Below, piece after piece: positions 1-6,288 of a stretch of 8,098 nt of DNA. The stretch is from Eubacteriales bacterium (GTDB lineage: Bacteria > Bacillota > Clostridia > Peptostreptococcales > Anaerovoracaceae), in contig JAQUJQ010000061.1 of assembly GCA_028680875.1 (NCBI GenBank), positions 1 through 8,098 of the forward strand, in the 5' to 3' direction. Every line of letters begins with the position of its first letter. Position 1 is the stretch's first letter. The notes beneath the pieces were generated by a model, which was given only the letters and a program-made list of their open reading frames with translations, was not told where the DNA came from and did not search any database. The translations under genes and the position numbers were made by a program.

Positions 1-339
1 TTGATCTACAATTTGATCACTGTTCACTTTGAAGTCCCCTGCTGTCAAAATATATGCATAAACTCTAAATAAGCAATTATGCTCCAGCTGTTCAAACCCA
101 TTACATGAAAAAATCCTTCCGTTAATTTTCATATCTTTTCCCGTCAAATCCGGAGAATAAACAGATAGCACCGCCTGCAACTGCAGGTTCTTGCTTACAT
201 CTTCATAAACCTGTTCGGCCCGGTTCCACATTCTTTTGTGTTTATCTGTTTCCAAGCCAATTCCGCTAGTTTTTAAAAAGTAAAGCTTTGCTAAAGGTAA
301 GGCTTCCTCTATTTGAATATTAATTACATGATTTTTCAT
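1..339 (-). CDS. Unrecognised protein, N-terminal 113 residues (runs off left edge)
   Basis: An open reading frame begins at an ATG at 339-337 and stays open to the window edge, giving 113 residues (starts MKNHVINIQIEEALPLAK). The start lies 3 nt after the ligase stop codon, so this gene is very probably the next cistron. A weak AAAGGGA sits upstream inside the ligase end, and coupling to ligase translation is likely. There is no signal peptide or obvious membrane segment. The fragment looks like a soluble alpha/beta protein: a charged helical stretch around residues 36-56, then GRIFSCNGFEQL and YAYILTAGDF near residues 81-103. The G-x-I-x-C, then Y-I-L-T-A-G pattern faintly recalls the reactivation-domain fold of cobalamin-dependent methionine synthase, but that is too weak to name the gene. 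No phosphopantetheinyl-transferase or biotin-carboxylase motif is visible in the part present. Confidence that it is a real gene is high; its function is unknown. Confidence 0.75.
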   Translation of the reverse strand, partial: MKNHVINIQIEEALPLAKLYFLKTSGIGLETDKHKRMWNRAEQVYEDVSKNLQLQAVLSVYSPDLTGKDMKINGRIFSCNGFEQLEHNCLFRVYAYILTAGDFKVNSDQIVDQ

Positions 340-342
340 CGC

Positions 343-2061
343 CTATTCATTCCCTTTTATCTTCGCTTCTTTTTCACGTTCTTCTGCTTCCAGAATTGTA
401 TAAGCTACCTTTCCCACTAAGGTTTTAGGCAGCGATTCCCTATACTCGAATTCATATGGCATTGCATATTTTGCAATATTTTTCTCACAATGTATTTTTA
501 TGCTTTCTTTCACCTGATTTGTAGGAGATATATTTGGTTTTAATACGATAAATGCTTTTATTTTCTGGATCTTATAAGGGTCATCTACACCGATTACAGT
601 AGACATAAGAACCGCTTCATGTGCATCAATAATATTTTCTAATTGAGATGGATAAATGGAGTAGCCTGAAGAGATAATCATTCTTTTCAAGCGTTGCTTA
701 AAATAGATAAAACCTTCTTCATCCATACTGCCTAAATCACCGGTATGGAGCCAGGTATTGCCATCCGGATGTATCTGCAGAACATGTGCAGTCTCCTTTG
801 GATTACCCACGTAGCCAACCATAACCGTTGGGCCGTTTATGCAAATTTCTCCAACCTCTCCAAAAGGTACTTCCTCCTGGGTATTGGGCTTAACAATTTT
901 GTAATAGGTATCCGGGAAAGGCAGGCCGATACTTCCCTCCCTGGCAATATATTTGGGTGTAAGACAACTGGCCGTAACGCATTCTGTTGTTCCATAGCCT
1001 TCTCGTATCTGAACTGTTGCTCCATGTTCGATTAAGAATCTATCAACCTTCTTTTTCAATTCAATGGATAGTGAATCGCCCCCTGAAAAAACCCCTTCTA
1101 AGCAAGACAAATTTACTCCTCGAATCTTTTCACTTCGGATCAGAGCTTCATATAGAGTTGGAACGCCGGCAATGTAATTAGGTTGCTTTTTTTTCAGCAA
1201 TATACCGAAAGTCTGAGCATTGAATGTAGGAATTAAAATACATTTACATCCATAAGCTAATATAGTGTGTATACCGATACCTAAACCAAAACCATGAAAA
1301 ACCGGCATAATTGCCAGCATGGAATGACCGGGTACTAAACAGTCTCCCATGGCATTTGTTTGCATTGCTAAAGCATTGAAGTTTAGATTTGTAAGAAGGA
1401 TGCCTTTTGTAAGTCCGGTGGTACCTCCACTGTAAAGAATTACTGCCGGATCCCCTCCATGATTAATTGCTCTATAGTCTAAACTATATTTTTTACCCCT
1501 TTCTAAAAATTCTTTCCATCGAAGAATAGGAGCATCTGAAGGAATCGATTTTACCTTACGTCCTTTTGCTAAATAATATCCTGCGATCTTTGCTAATCCT
1601 AATTTATCCTTAATGCTAGTTATAATTAAATATTTAAGTGATGTATTATTTCGAATTTTAGCAAACTTATCATAGAAAGCGTCCAGAGTAATGGCTGCAA
1701 TGCTATGTGAATCATTAAGGTAAAACTCGATTTCCCCTTCTGATGACAGGGGATGGATCATATTGGAGAGTGCTCCGATCAGATTAATTGCATAGAAAGT
1801 AATAACTGCTTGAGGAATGTTGGGAAGGCAAATGGTTACCCGGTCTCCTTCCTTGATTCCAATAGATTTCAACCCTCTCGCACATTCATGAATCTCATCG
1901 AGAAGTTGAGTATAGGTGGCTGTGGTTCCCATAAATTCATAAGCAATATAATCGGGGTATTCTATCGCCGTGCGTTCAATCATTTCAAACATAGTAATAT
2001 CAGGATATTCCAGATGTTTCGGGACATGGCCATAATGTTCATACCAAGGAGTTTTAATCAT
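343..2061 (-). CDS. Class I adenylate-forming enzyme (fatty acyl-CoA/acyl-ACP ligase-like)
   Basis: A 572-residue member of the ANL superfamily (AMP-forming acyl-CoA synthetases), expected to activate a carboxylic acid with ATP to acyl-AMP and pass it to a thiol of CoA or a carrier protein in the cytoplasm. With Met1 at 2061, core motifs appear in order: P-loop YSGGTTGLTKG at 210-220, PVFHGFG at about 253-259, YGTTE at 356-360, TGDLG at 440-444, hinge QRLKRMI at 456-462, and the C-terminal catalytic lysine in PKTLVGKV (K551). Length fits the family (500-600 aa). The hinge has Arg where the usual GRxKD has Asp. Frame also allows an ATG at 2079, but the near-perfect AGGAGGTG lies between the two ATGs and would be inside the gene, so 2061 is preferred. 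It overlaps the preceding acyltransferase-like gene by 8 nt, so the two proteins probably act together. The substrate cannot be read from sequence; the context suggests a fatty acid. Confidence 0.9.
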   Translation of the reverse strand: MIKTPWYEHYGHVPKHLEYPDITMFEMIERTAIEYPDYIAYEFMGTTATYTQLLDEIHECARGLKSIGIKEGDRVTICLPNIPQAVITFYAINLIGALSNMIHPLSSEGEIEFYLNDSHSIAAITLDAFYDKFAKIRNNTSLKYLIITSIKDKLGLAKIAGYYLAKGRKVKSIPSDAPILRWKEFLERGKKYSLDYRAINHGGDPAVILYSGGTTGLTKGILLTNLNFNALAMQTNAMGDCLVPGHSMLAIMPVFHGFGLGIGIHTILAYGCKCILIPTFNAQTFGILLKKKQPNYIAGVPTLYEALIRSEKIRGVNLSCLEGVFSGGDSLSIELKKKVDRFLIEHGATVQIREGYGTTECVTASCLTPKYIAREGSIGLPFPDTYYKIVKPNTQEEVPFGEVGEICINGPTVMVGYVGNPKETAHVLQIHPDGNTWLHTGDLGSMDEEGFIYFKQRLKRMIISSGYSIYPSQLENIIDAHEAVLMSTVIGVDDPYKIQKIKAFIVLKPNISPTNQVKESIKIHCEKNIAKYAMPYEFEYRESLPKTLVGKVAYTILEAEEREKEAKIKGNE

Positions 2062-2932
2062 CGTAATCCACCTCCTCATTAAAGGGGAACTCCAGAAGTT
2101 TAGGATTCTGTAATAAATGTTTTAATATTTTAATGGATTTTGCAAAATAATACCCATCTCCGATTCGCTCGTCAATGGTAATACCCATCTCCATAATATC
2201 ACGTAAATGGAGATTTCCATCCTTGTCCGGAATCAACTCTTTATGTACCTCTCCGATAGTAACCATAATAGAGTTTGTACCGTAATTATTAAGATGATGA
2301 TAAGGCGCTCCTATTTTAATGCTGCCCAAATTTGCCAATAATACCGTGCTATAATATGGATCCATTTCCCATAAGAACTTTGACATCTTTCCATAATACT
2401 CAAGAATATTTAAAAGTGTTGTAAATAGAGTCAAAACAGGCCTGGGGAAACGGACTAAAAAATGAAGAACCCGATCCAGTTGATTTCCTCCAGTTTCACG
2501 TATTCCTTTCACTTCTTCCGCTACTTTTCGACTAATCTCATTTAGTGTAGTATCTTCTTTAGTCTTTAATATCATTAAGCTCTCTTCGCCTTTTTCAGTA
2601 AACTGTTTTTTTATTACAAAGGATAGAGATACTTCATGCCTTTCATAAAAACGTTTGCCGGAAATAAACCGGTTTAAATAAGGCATGTGTATGATTGTTT
2701 TGGACATTCCGGCCAAAACCACATGAAACAAAGTCATCTTATGTTCGGGATTCAATTCATTTTGTGTTTTTATATATTGAAGTGTATTGGTTACATCAAC
2801 TTTTTCATGCATATAGACCTCTGCGTCGCAACGTTTTGGTAAAAAATAAGGCATAAGTTGGTGCACAGGGTCCAAATCTCGAATACGGCGGGCTTCTTGC
2901 CGATCACCCCATTGTCGCTTTGGTCTCTCCAA
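2054..2932 (-). CDS. Stand-alone E2/CAT-fold acyltransferase-like protein with altered active site
   Basis: A 292-residue protein resembling the catalytic core of 2-oxoacid dehydrogenase E2 subunits and chloramphenicol acetyltransferase. Evidence is the C-terminal pattern YHHLNNYGTNSIMVTIGEV at about 211-229, followed by MGITIDERIGDGYYFAKSI (248-266), which aligns with the E2 signature around D-H-R-x-x-D-G. It lacks the lipoyl and E1/E3-binding domains of true E2, and no E1 or E3 gene is nearby, so it is not a pyruvate dehydrogenase component. The catalytic His is replaced by Glu255 (D254-E255-R256, D259-G260 kept), so classical His-base acyl transfer is doubtful. Residues 155-190 are hydrophobic and rich in leucine, a possible lipid- or partner-contact surface. 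The start is TTG at 2932, with GGAGG 6 nt upstream; the first in-frame ATG would drop 26 residues. It overlaps the ligase by 8 nt and follows fabZ after 67 nt. Moving an acyl group made by the neighbouring genes is plausible but inferred. Confidence 0.75.
   Translation of the reverse strand: MERPKRQWGDRQEARRIRDLDPVHQLMPYFLPKRCDAEVYMHEKVDVTNTLQYIKTQNELNPEHKMTLFHVVLAGMSKTIIHMPYLNRFISGKRFYERHEVSLSFVIKKQFTEKGEESLMILKTKEDTTLNEISRKVAEEVKGIRETGGNQLDRVLHFLVRFPRPVLTLFTTLLNILEYYGKMSKFLWEMDPYYSTVLLANLGSIKIGAPYHHLNNYGTNSIMVTIGEVHKELIPDKDGNLHLRDIMEMGITIDERIGDGYYFAKSIKILKHLLQNPKLLEFPFNEEVDYDD
2070..2077 (-). promoter_or_regulatory. Ribosome binding site of the acyl ligase (AGGAGGTG)
   Basis: AGGAGGTG on the minus strand, an eight-base match to the 16S rRNA 3' end, ends 8 nt before the ATG at 2061. 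It lies inside the last codons of the preceding gene and downstream of the alternative ATG at 2079, so it decides the start. Confidence 0.8.
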
Positions 2933-2938
2933 TTTAAA

Positions 2939-2943
2939 CCTCC
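2939..2943 (-). promoter_or_regulatory. Ribosome binding site supporting a TTG start
   Basis: GGAGG on the minus strand, 6 nt before the TTG at 2932. The good spacing, and the absence of an in-frame ATG until residue 27, make the TTG the likely initiation codon of the acyltransferase-like gene. Confidence 0.7.
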
Positions 2944-2968
2944 ATCTATTTAATATAGTTTAATAGAT
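2944..2968. repeat. Imperfect 25-nt palindrome, candidate operator
   Basis: The outer arms ATCTATT (2944-2950) and AATAGAT (2962-2968) are perfect 7-nt inverted copies, and most of the inner bases also pair, with mismatches at two symmetric positions. It lies in the only intergenic gap between complete genes that exceeds 25 nt, directly upstream of the ribosome binding site of the acyltransferase-like gene. It has no GC-rich stem and no following T-run, so it does not look like a terminator. Size and symmetry fit a binding site for a dimeric repressor, but it does not resemble the FapR or FabT boxes as I know them, and chance symmetry in AT-rich DNA is possible. Confidence 0.35.
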
Positions 2969-2987
2969 AGCAGTAATTTTATCACAA
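2960..2987 (-). promoter_or_regulatory. Weak candidate sigma-A promoter before the acyltransferase-ligase module
   Basis: On the minus strand, TTGTGA (2987-2982, four of six matches to TTGACA) is followed after 16 nt by TATTAA (2965-2960, four of six matches to TATAAT). Transcription would begin near 2953, leaving a leader of about 20 nt that still includes the GGAGG. The -10 element falls inside the palindrome. Both hexamers are poor matches in AT-rich DNA, so this is only a suggestion that the second module may be expressed separately. Confidence 0.25.
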
Positions 2988-2999
2988 TAACTCTCGTTG

Positions 3000-3410
3000 T
3001 CAAATCAAAGCAAAAGAAAACTCTCCTTCCACACATAATTTACTTGTAACAAAGCCTTTTCCTTTAGCAAAATAGAAAGGCCCCTTTACTTTCGTAATTT
3101 CACAGAGAAATTCCACCTTGTCCCCGGGTATCACAGGATTCTTAAAACGAACTTTATCTAAGCTTGTAAAATATGGAGTCCTTCCATCGGTTCTTTTTGT
3201 AATGAGTACTCCACAGGTCTGGGCCATCATTTCACAGAGAATCACTCCGGGAACTACGGGATTCTCCGGAAAGTGACCTTGTAAAAAGAATTCATTTCCC
3301 AGGACTTTATAGAATCCAACAGCTTTTCCTTCTTCATTTATATAAGCTTCGTCGATCAGCAGCATAGGCTTTCTATGAGGTAAAATCTTTTCAAGTTCAG
3401 CCCGATCCAT
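3000..3410 (-). CDS. fabZ: 3-hydroxyacyl-[ACP] dehydratase FabZ
   Basis: Hot-dog-fold dehydratase that removes water from 3-hydroxyacyl-ACP to give trans-2-enoyl-ACP in the elongation cycle. Visible marks are ILPHRKPMLLID near the N-terminus, the catalytic His in QGHFPENPVVPG and the catalytic Glu in ILCEMMAQ, 14 residues later as in E. coli FabZ (H54/E68), and SLDKVRFKNPVIPGD further on. An in-frame ATG at 3419 also exists, but GGGGAGG abuts it directly, with no spacing. The ATG at 3410 is 9 nt away from that site, so the 136-residue form is preferred; it begins 1 nt after the fabF stop. Length is slightly short for the family (140-150) but the fold is complete. In related operons accB sits between fabF and fabZ; here it is missing. 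It is the only dehydratase in the window, and no fabM-type isomerase is seen. Confidence 0.95.
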   Translation of the reverse strand: MDRAELEKILPHRKPMLLIDEAYINEEGKAVGFYKVLGNEFFLQGHFPENPVVPGVILCEMMAQTCGVLITKRTDGRTPYFTSLDKVRFKNPVIPGDKVEFLCEITKVKGPFYFAKGKGFVTSKLCVEGEFSFALI

Positions 3411-3411
3411 T

Positions 3412-4653
3412 TTATTCATCCTCCCCTTTTATAAATGTTAAAACTCCATTATGGCCACCGAAACCAAGAGATGTAGAAATAGCTAGATCAATGTCTGCTT
3501 CCCTGCTAACGTTTGGGGTATAATTTAAATCACATTCCGGGTCAGCTTCCTTATAGCCGATAGTTGGCGGAATCCGATTGTTTTGAAGAGCTAATATAGA
3601 AACGATTGCTTCAGCGGCACCTGCCGCTCCCAGCATATGTCCTGTCATGGATTTCGTACTGCTTATATTAATCTCTTTTGCTTTTTCTCCAAATACAGAC
3701 TTAATTGCCAGGGTTTCAGATTTGTCATTAAGCGATGTGGAAGTCCCGTGAGCATTATAATAAACCTTCATTCCTTTCTCGTAATTTGCTTCTTCTAAGG
3801 CCAAACGGATCGCATTAATTGCCCCTTCTGCCTCCGGATGAGGTGCTACAATATGGTAGGCATCGCAGGTATTCCCATATCCTGTAATTTCTCCATGGAT
3901 TTTAGCACCGCGTTTTTTTGCATGCTCGTAGTCTTCAAGAATAAGGATCCCTGCTCCCTCTCCCATGATGAAACCATCCCGTCTTTTATCAAAAGGAATT
4001 GAACTATCATCGGGAATATTTCGGGTAGAAAGTGCCATACAATTTGTAAAACCGGCTACACTGAGGCCATTTATAGCAGCTTCCGTCCCTCCTGCAATAA
4101 TGGCATCTGCATATCCATAACGAATGGCCCTGAAGGCTTCACCCAAAGCATTGGTTGATGTAGCGCAGGCAGTAACTACCGGCAGACTAGGCCCTTTTGC
4201 TTCATACTTGATTGCAATCGTCCCAGAAGCAATATTTGAAATCATCATCGGAATAAAAAGAGGAGATACTTTACGCGGCCCATCCTTTGTCAATTTATTA
4301 GTTGCATTTATAAATGAATCCATTCCTCCAATACCGGAACCTACATATACACCAAAACGATGCGGATCAACTTTTCCGCTAATCCCGCTATCGGCTATAG
4401 CTTGTTCAGCAGCGGCCATGGCATATTGAGTAAATATATCCATCCGTCTGGCTTCACTCTTTTCAATATAGTCTGTAATAGAAAATTCTTTTACTTCTGC
4501 CGCTATTTTAACTTTAAAATCTGAGGTATCAAAATGAGTAATATAATCAATACCACAAATTCCGTTCATAACATTATTCTTAAAGGTTTCAACATTATTT
4601 CCGATCGGCGAGATGACTCCTAAACCTGTTATTACTACTCGTCTCACATACAT
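3412..4653 (-). CDS. fabF: 3-oxoacyl-[ACP] synthase II FabF
   Basis: Condensing enzyme that extends acyl-ACP with malonyl-ACP. The 413 residues match the family length. The Cys-His-His triad is intact: Cys163 in VTACATSTNA, His302 in NAHGTSTSLND and His339 in KSMTGHMLGAAGA, with the conserved Lys334; C163/H303/H340 are the E. coli equivalents. The C-terminal STSLGFGGHNG loop is present. The start is uncertain by two codons. The ATG at 4653 has its G-rich site only 2 nt away, whereas the GTG at 4647 has it 8 nt away, gives the typical N-terminus MRRVVITGLG, and overlaps the fabG stop as GTGA. The GGGGGG that serves as binding site is also the Gly-Gly codon pair of fabG's conserved DGG. Overlap with fabG and a 1-nt gap to fabZ indicate one operon. 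As the only FabF/FabB-type elongating synthase here, it must do all elongation after FabH. Confidence 0.96.
   Translation of the reverse strand: MYVRRVVITGLGVISPIGNNVETFKNNVMNGICGIDYITHFDTSDFKVKIAAEVKEFSITDYIEKSEARRMDIFTQYAMAAAEQAIADSGISGKVDPHRFGVYVGSGIGGMDSFINATNKLTKDGPRKVSPLFIPMMISNIASGTIAIKYEAKGPSLPVVTACATSTNALGEAFRAIRYGYADAIIAGGTEAAINGLSVAGFTNCMALSTRNIPDDSSIPFDKRRDGFIMGEGAGILILEDYEHAKKRGAKIHGEITGYGNTCDAYHIVAPHPEAEGAINAIRLALEEANYEKGMKVYYNAHGTSTSLNDKSETLAIKSVFGEKAKEINISSTKSMTGHMLGAAGAAEAIVSILALQNNRIPPTIGYKEADPECDLNYTPNVSREADIDLAISTSLGFGGHNGVLTFIKGEDE
3420..3426 (-). promoter_or_regulatory. Ribosome binding site that sets the fabZ start
   Basis: GGGGAGG on the minus strand, within the last codons of fabF. 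It touches the ATG at 3419 but stands 9 nt before the ATG at 3410, so initiation at 3410 is favoured. Confidence 0.7.
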
Positions 4654-5384
4654 AACCCCCCGTCTATTTGGATGACCTGTCCTGTAATATAAGCTGCATT
4701 ATCTGATGCTAAAAAGGTTGCTAATTTGGCAACTTCTTCCGGATACCCCATTCTTTTTAACGGAATTTGTTGCAGGGCGGTTTCCACCACTCTATCTGTT
4801 AACTTGGCTGTCATATCCGTTTGGATAAATCCCGGAGCAATAGCATTGCAAGTCACATTTCTTGAAGCCAACTCTTTTGCTACGGATTTGGTTAACCCGA
4901 TAATCCCCGCCTTCGCACCGGCATAATTTGATTGACCTGCATTTCCCATGACTCCTGCAACAGATGCCATATTAATGATACGTCCTTTTCTTTGTTTCAT
5001 CATATGAGAATAAAGATGACGAATCATATGGAAGGTTCCTTTCAGATTGGTGTCCATCACCATATTAAAATTTTCCTCACTCATGGTCAGCATAAGACCA
5101 TCTTTGGTTATGCCTGCATTATTAACTAATATATCAACTCTTGTGAAATTATTTATTATATCTTCAACCGTTTTTTTTGTATCTTCAAAGGAACGTACAT
5201 CACATTGATAAGCGAATGCTTCACCGCCTTCGTTTTTAATTTGTGTTACAACTTCAGCGGCAGCTTCACTGTTACCTGCATAAATCAATGCTACTGCAGC
5301 TCCGTTTTTAGCAAAATCTATGGCGATAGCCCTGCCGATTCCTCGGCTTGCACCGGTAATAATCGCCTTTTTACCTTCCAACAT
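4644..5384 (-). CDS. fabG: 3-oxoacyl-[ACP] reductase FabG
   Basis: Short-chain dehydrogenase/reductase that reduces 3-oxoacyl-ACP to 3-hydroxyacyl-ACP, normally with NADPH. At 246 residues it has the usual length. Visible motifs are the cofactor loop TGASRGIG (10-17), DV at 62-63, NNAG (88-91), catalytic Asn113 in DTNLKG, Ser141, and Tyr154-x3-Lys158 in SNYAGAKAG. The C-terminus TGQVIQIDGGLCM is typical of FabG. The ATG at 5384 is preceded by AGGAGG at a 9-nt spacing. It overlaps the end of fabD by 14 nt and the start of fabF by 4 or 10 nt depending on the fabF start, so it is translated from the same message. Nothing about it is unusual. Confidence 0.96.
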   Translation of the reverse strand: MLEGKKAIITGASRGIGRAIAIDFAKNGAAVALIYAGNSEAAAEVVTQIKNEGGEAFAYQCDVRSFEDTKKTVEDIINNFTRVDILVNNAGITKDGLMLTMSEENFNMVMDTNLKGTFHMIRHLYSHMMKQRKGRIINMASVAGVMGNAGQSNYAGAKAGIIGLTKSVAKELASRNVTCNAIAPGFIQTDMTAKLTDRVVETALQQIPLKRMGYPEEVAKLATFLASDNAAYITGQVIQIDGGLCM

Positions 5385-6288
5385 TCTTTAATACCTCCTC
5401 TGTATTCTTTAGGCTCTCCCCATCTTCTACATTTAAAATAAGGGCTGTTGGCATGATTTTTTGAATCAGGTTACATAAAGTTCTGCCGATGCCCACCTCA
5501 ACAAAGGTATCCACTCCCAGCTCCTTCAAGTTACATATAAGTTCATACCAAAGTACAGGGGAATTAACCTGACGAAAAAGAAGTTCCTCTCCATCATAAG
5601 GCTGTGCTGTTACATTTGAAAAAACAGGTATTTTACCCTTTCGAAAGCGTAAATTTGAGAATTCCTTTTCTAAGTCGTGCCGTGCCTGATTCATCATAGG
5701 TGAATGAAAACCTCCACTTACTGCTAACCGGATTGCCCGTCCACCTTGGGCCGTTACTGCTTCTGAAAAGCCTTTTGCTGACTCGAGGATACATGATACG
5801 GCTATTTGGGTCTTCCCATTATAATTTGCCGGATAGCAACCCTCAAAACAAAGGCAAATAGCCTCCACCTGTTTTGCTTCCAACCCCAAGACTGCAAACA
5901 TGGTTCCGGGATGTTCTTTTCCGCTTGTCTCCATGTATTCTGCTCTTTTTATAACAAATTGAAAAGCTTTTTCCATAGATAAATATCCGCCAAAAGCCAA
6001 TGCAGGAATCTCTCCTAAAGAAAAACCTGATAAATAATCCGGGGAAACACCTTTTTCTTTTAAGGCTTCCGCCGCAGCCAAATCCACACAAAAAAGACAA
6101 GGCTGGGTATTCTGAGTGGAGTTTAATACTGTCTTTGATCCTTCAAAGCATTGAAAAGATGTACCTGGCCGAATGGAATCCGCCATTTTGAACACTTCCC
6201 CGGCACTTTTGGAGATATCTGCCAGCTCTTTACCCATACCGCTTTTCTGGGCTCCCTGACCGGAAAATGCAAAGGCTATCTTACCCAT
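5371..6288 (-). CDS. fabD: Malonyl-CoA:ACP transacylase FabD
   Basis: Transfers malonate from malonyl-CoA to the ACP phosphopantetheine arm. The 305-residue protein begins MGKIAFAFSGQGAQ, with the oxyanion-hole Gln in GQGAQ (10-14). The nucleophile is Ser90 in GFSLGE, the carboxylate-binding Arg is R115 in KRAEYM, and the catalytic His is H195 in SGGFHSPMM. The residue before the nucleophile is Phe instead of the usual His (GHSLGE); other Firmicutes also vary here (GLSLGE), so activity is expected. AGGTGG stands 9 nt before the ATG. The gene overlaps fabK by 13 nt and fabG by 14 nt. It has more cysteines than the other proteins here (for example CFEG, CLFC, CLCFEGC), which fits an anaerobe. 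Its need for malonyl-CoA means a carboxylase must be encoded elsewhere or outside the window. Confidence 0.95.
   Translation of the reverse strand: MGKIAFAFSGQGAQKSGMGKELADISKSAGEVFKMADSIRPGTSFQCFEGSKTVLNSTQNTQPCLFCVDLAAAEALKEKGVSPDYLSGFSLGEIPALAFGGYLSMEKAFQFVIKRAEYMETSGKEHPGTMFAVLGLEAKQVEAICLCFEGCYPANYNGKTQIAVSCILESAKGFSEAVTAQGGRAIRLAVSGGFHSPMMNQARHDLEKEFSNLRFRKGKIPVFSNVTAQPYDGEELLFRQVNSPVLWYELICNLKELGVDTFVEVGIGRTLCNLIQKIMPTALILNVEDGESLKNTEEVLKNVGR

Noticed and set aside
2054..2932. Annotation as the E2 subunit of a pyruvate or branched-chain 2-oxoacid dehydrogenase
   Set aside because: There is no lipoyl domain or E1/E3-binding domain, no E1 or E3 genes nearby, and the catalytic His is replaced by Glu.
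2944..2968. Palindrome as a transcription terminator after fabZ
   Set aside because: The stem is AT-rich and weak, with no T-run following in the direction of transcription; it runs instead into a ribosome binding site.
4124..4429. Plus-strand open frame of 101 codons within fabF
   Set aside because: Antisense to a well-supported FabF with an intact catalytic triad; no ribosome binding site or recognisable product.
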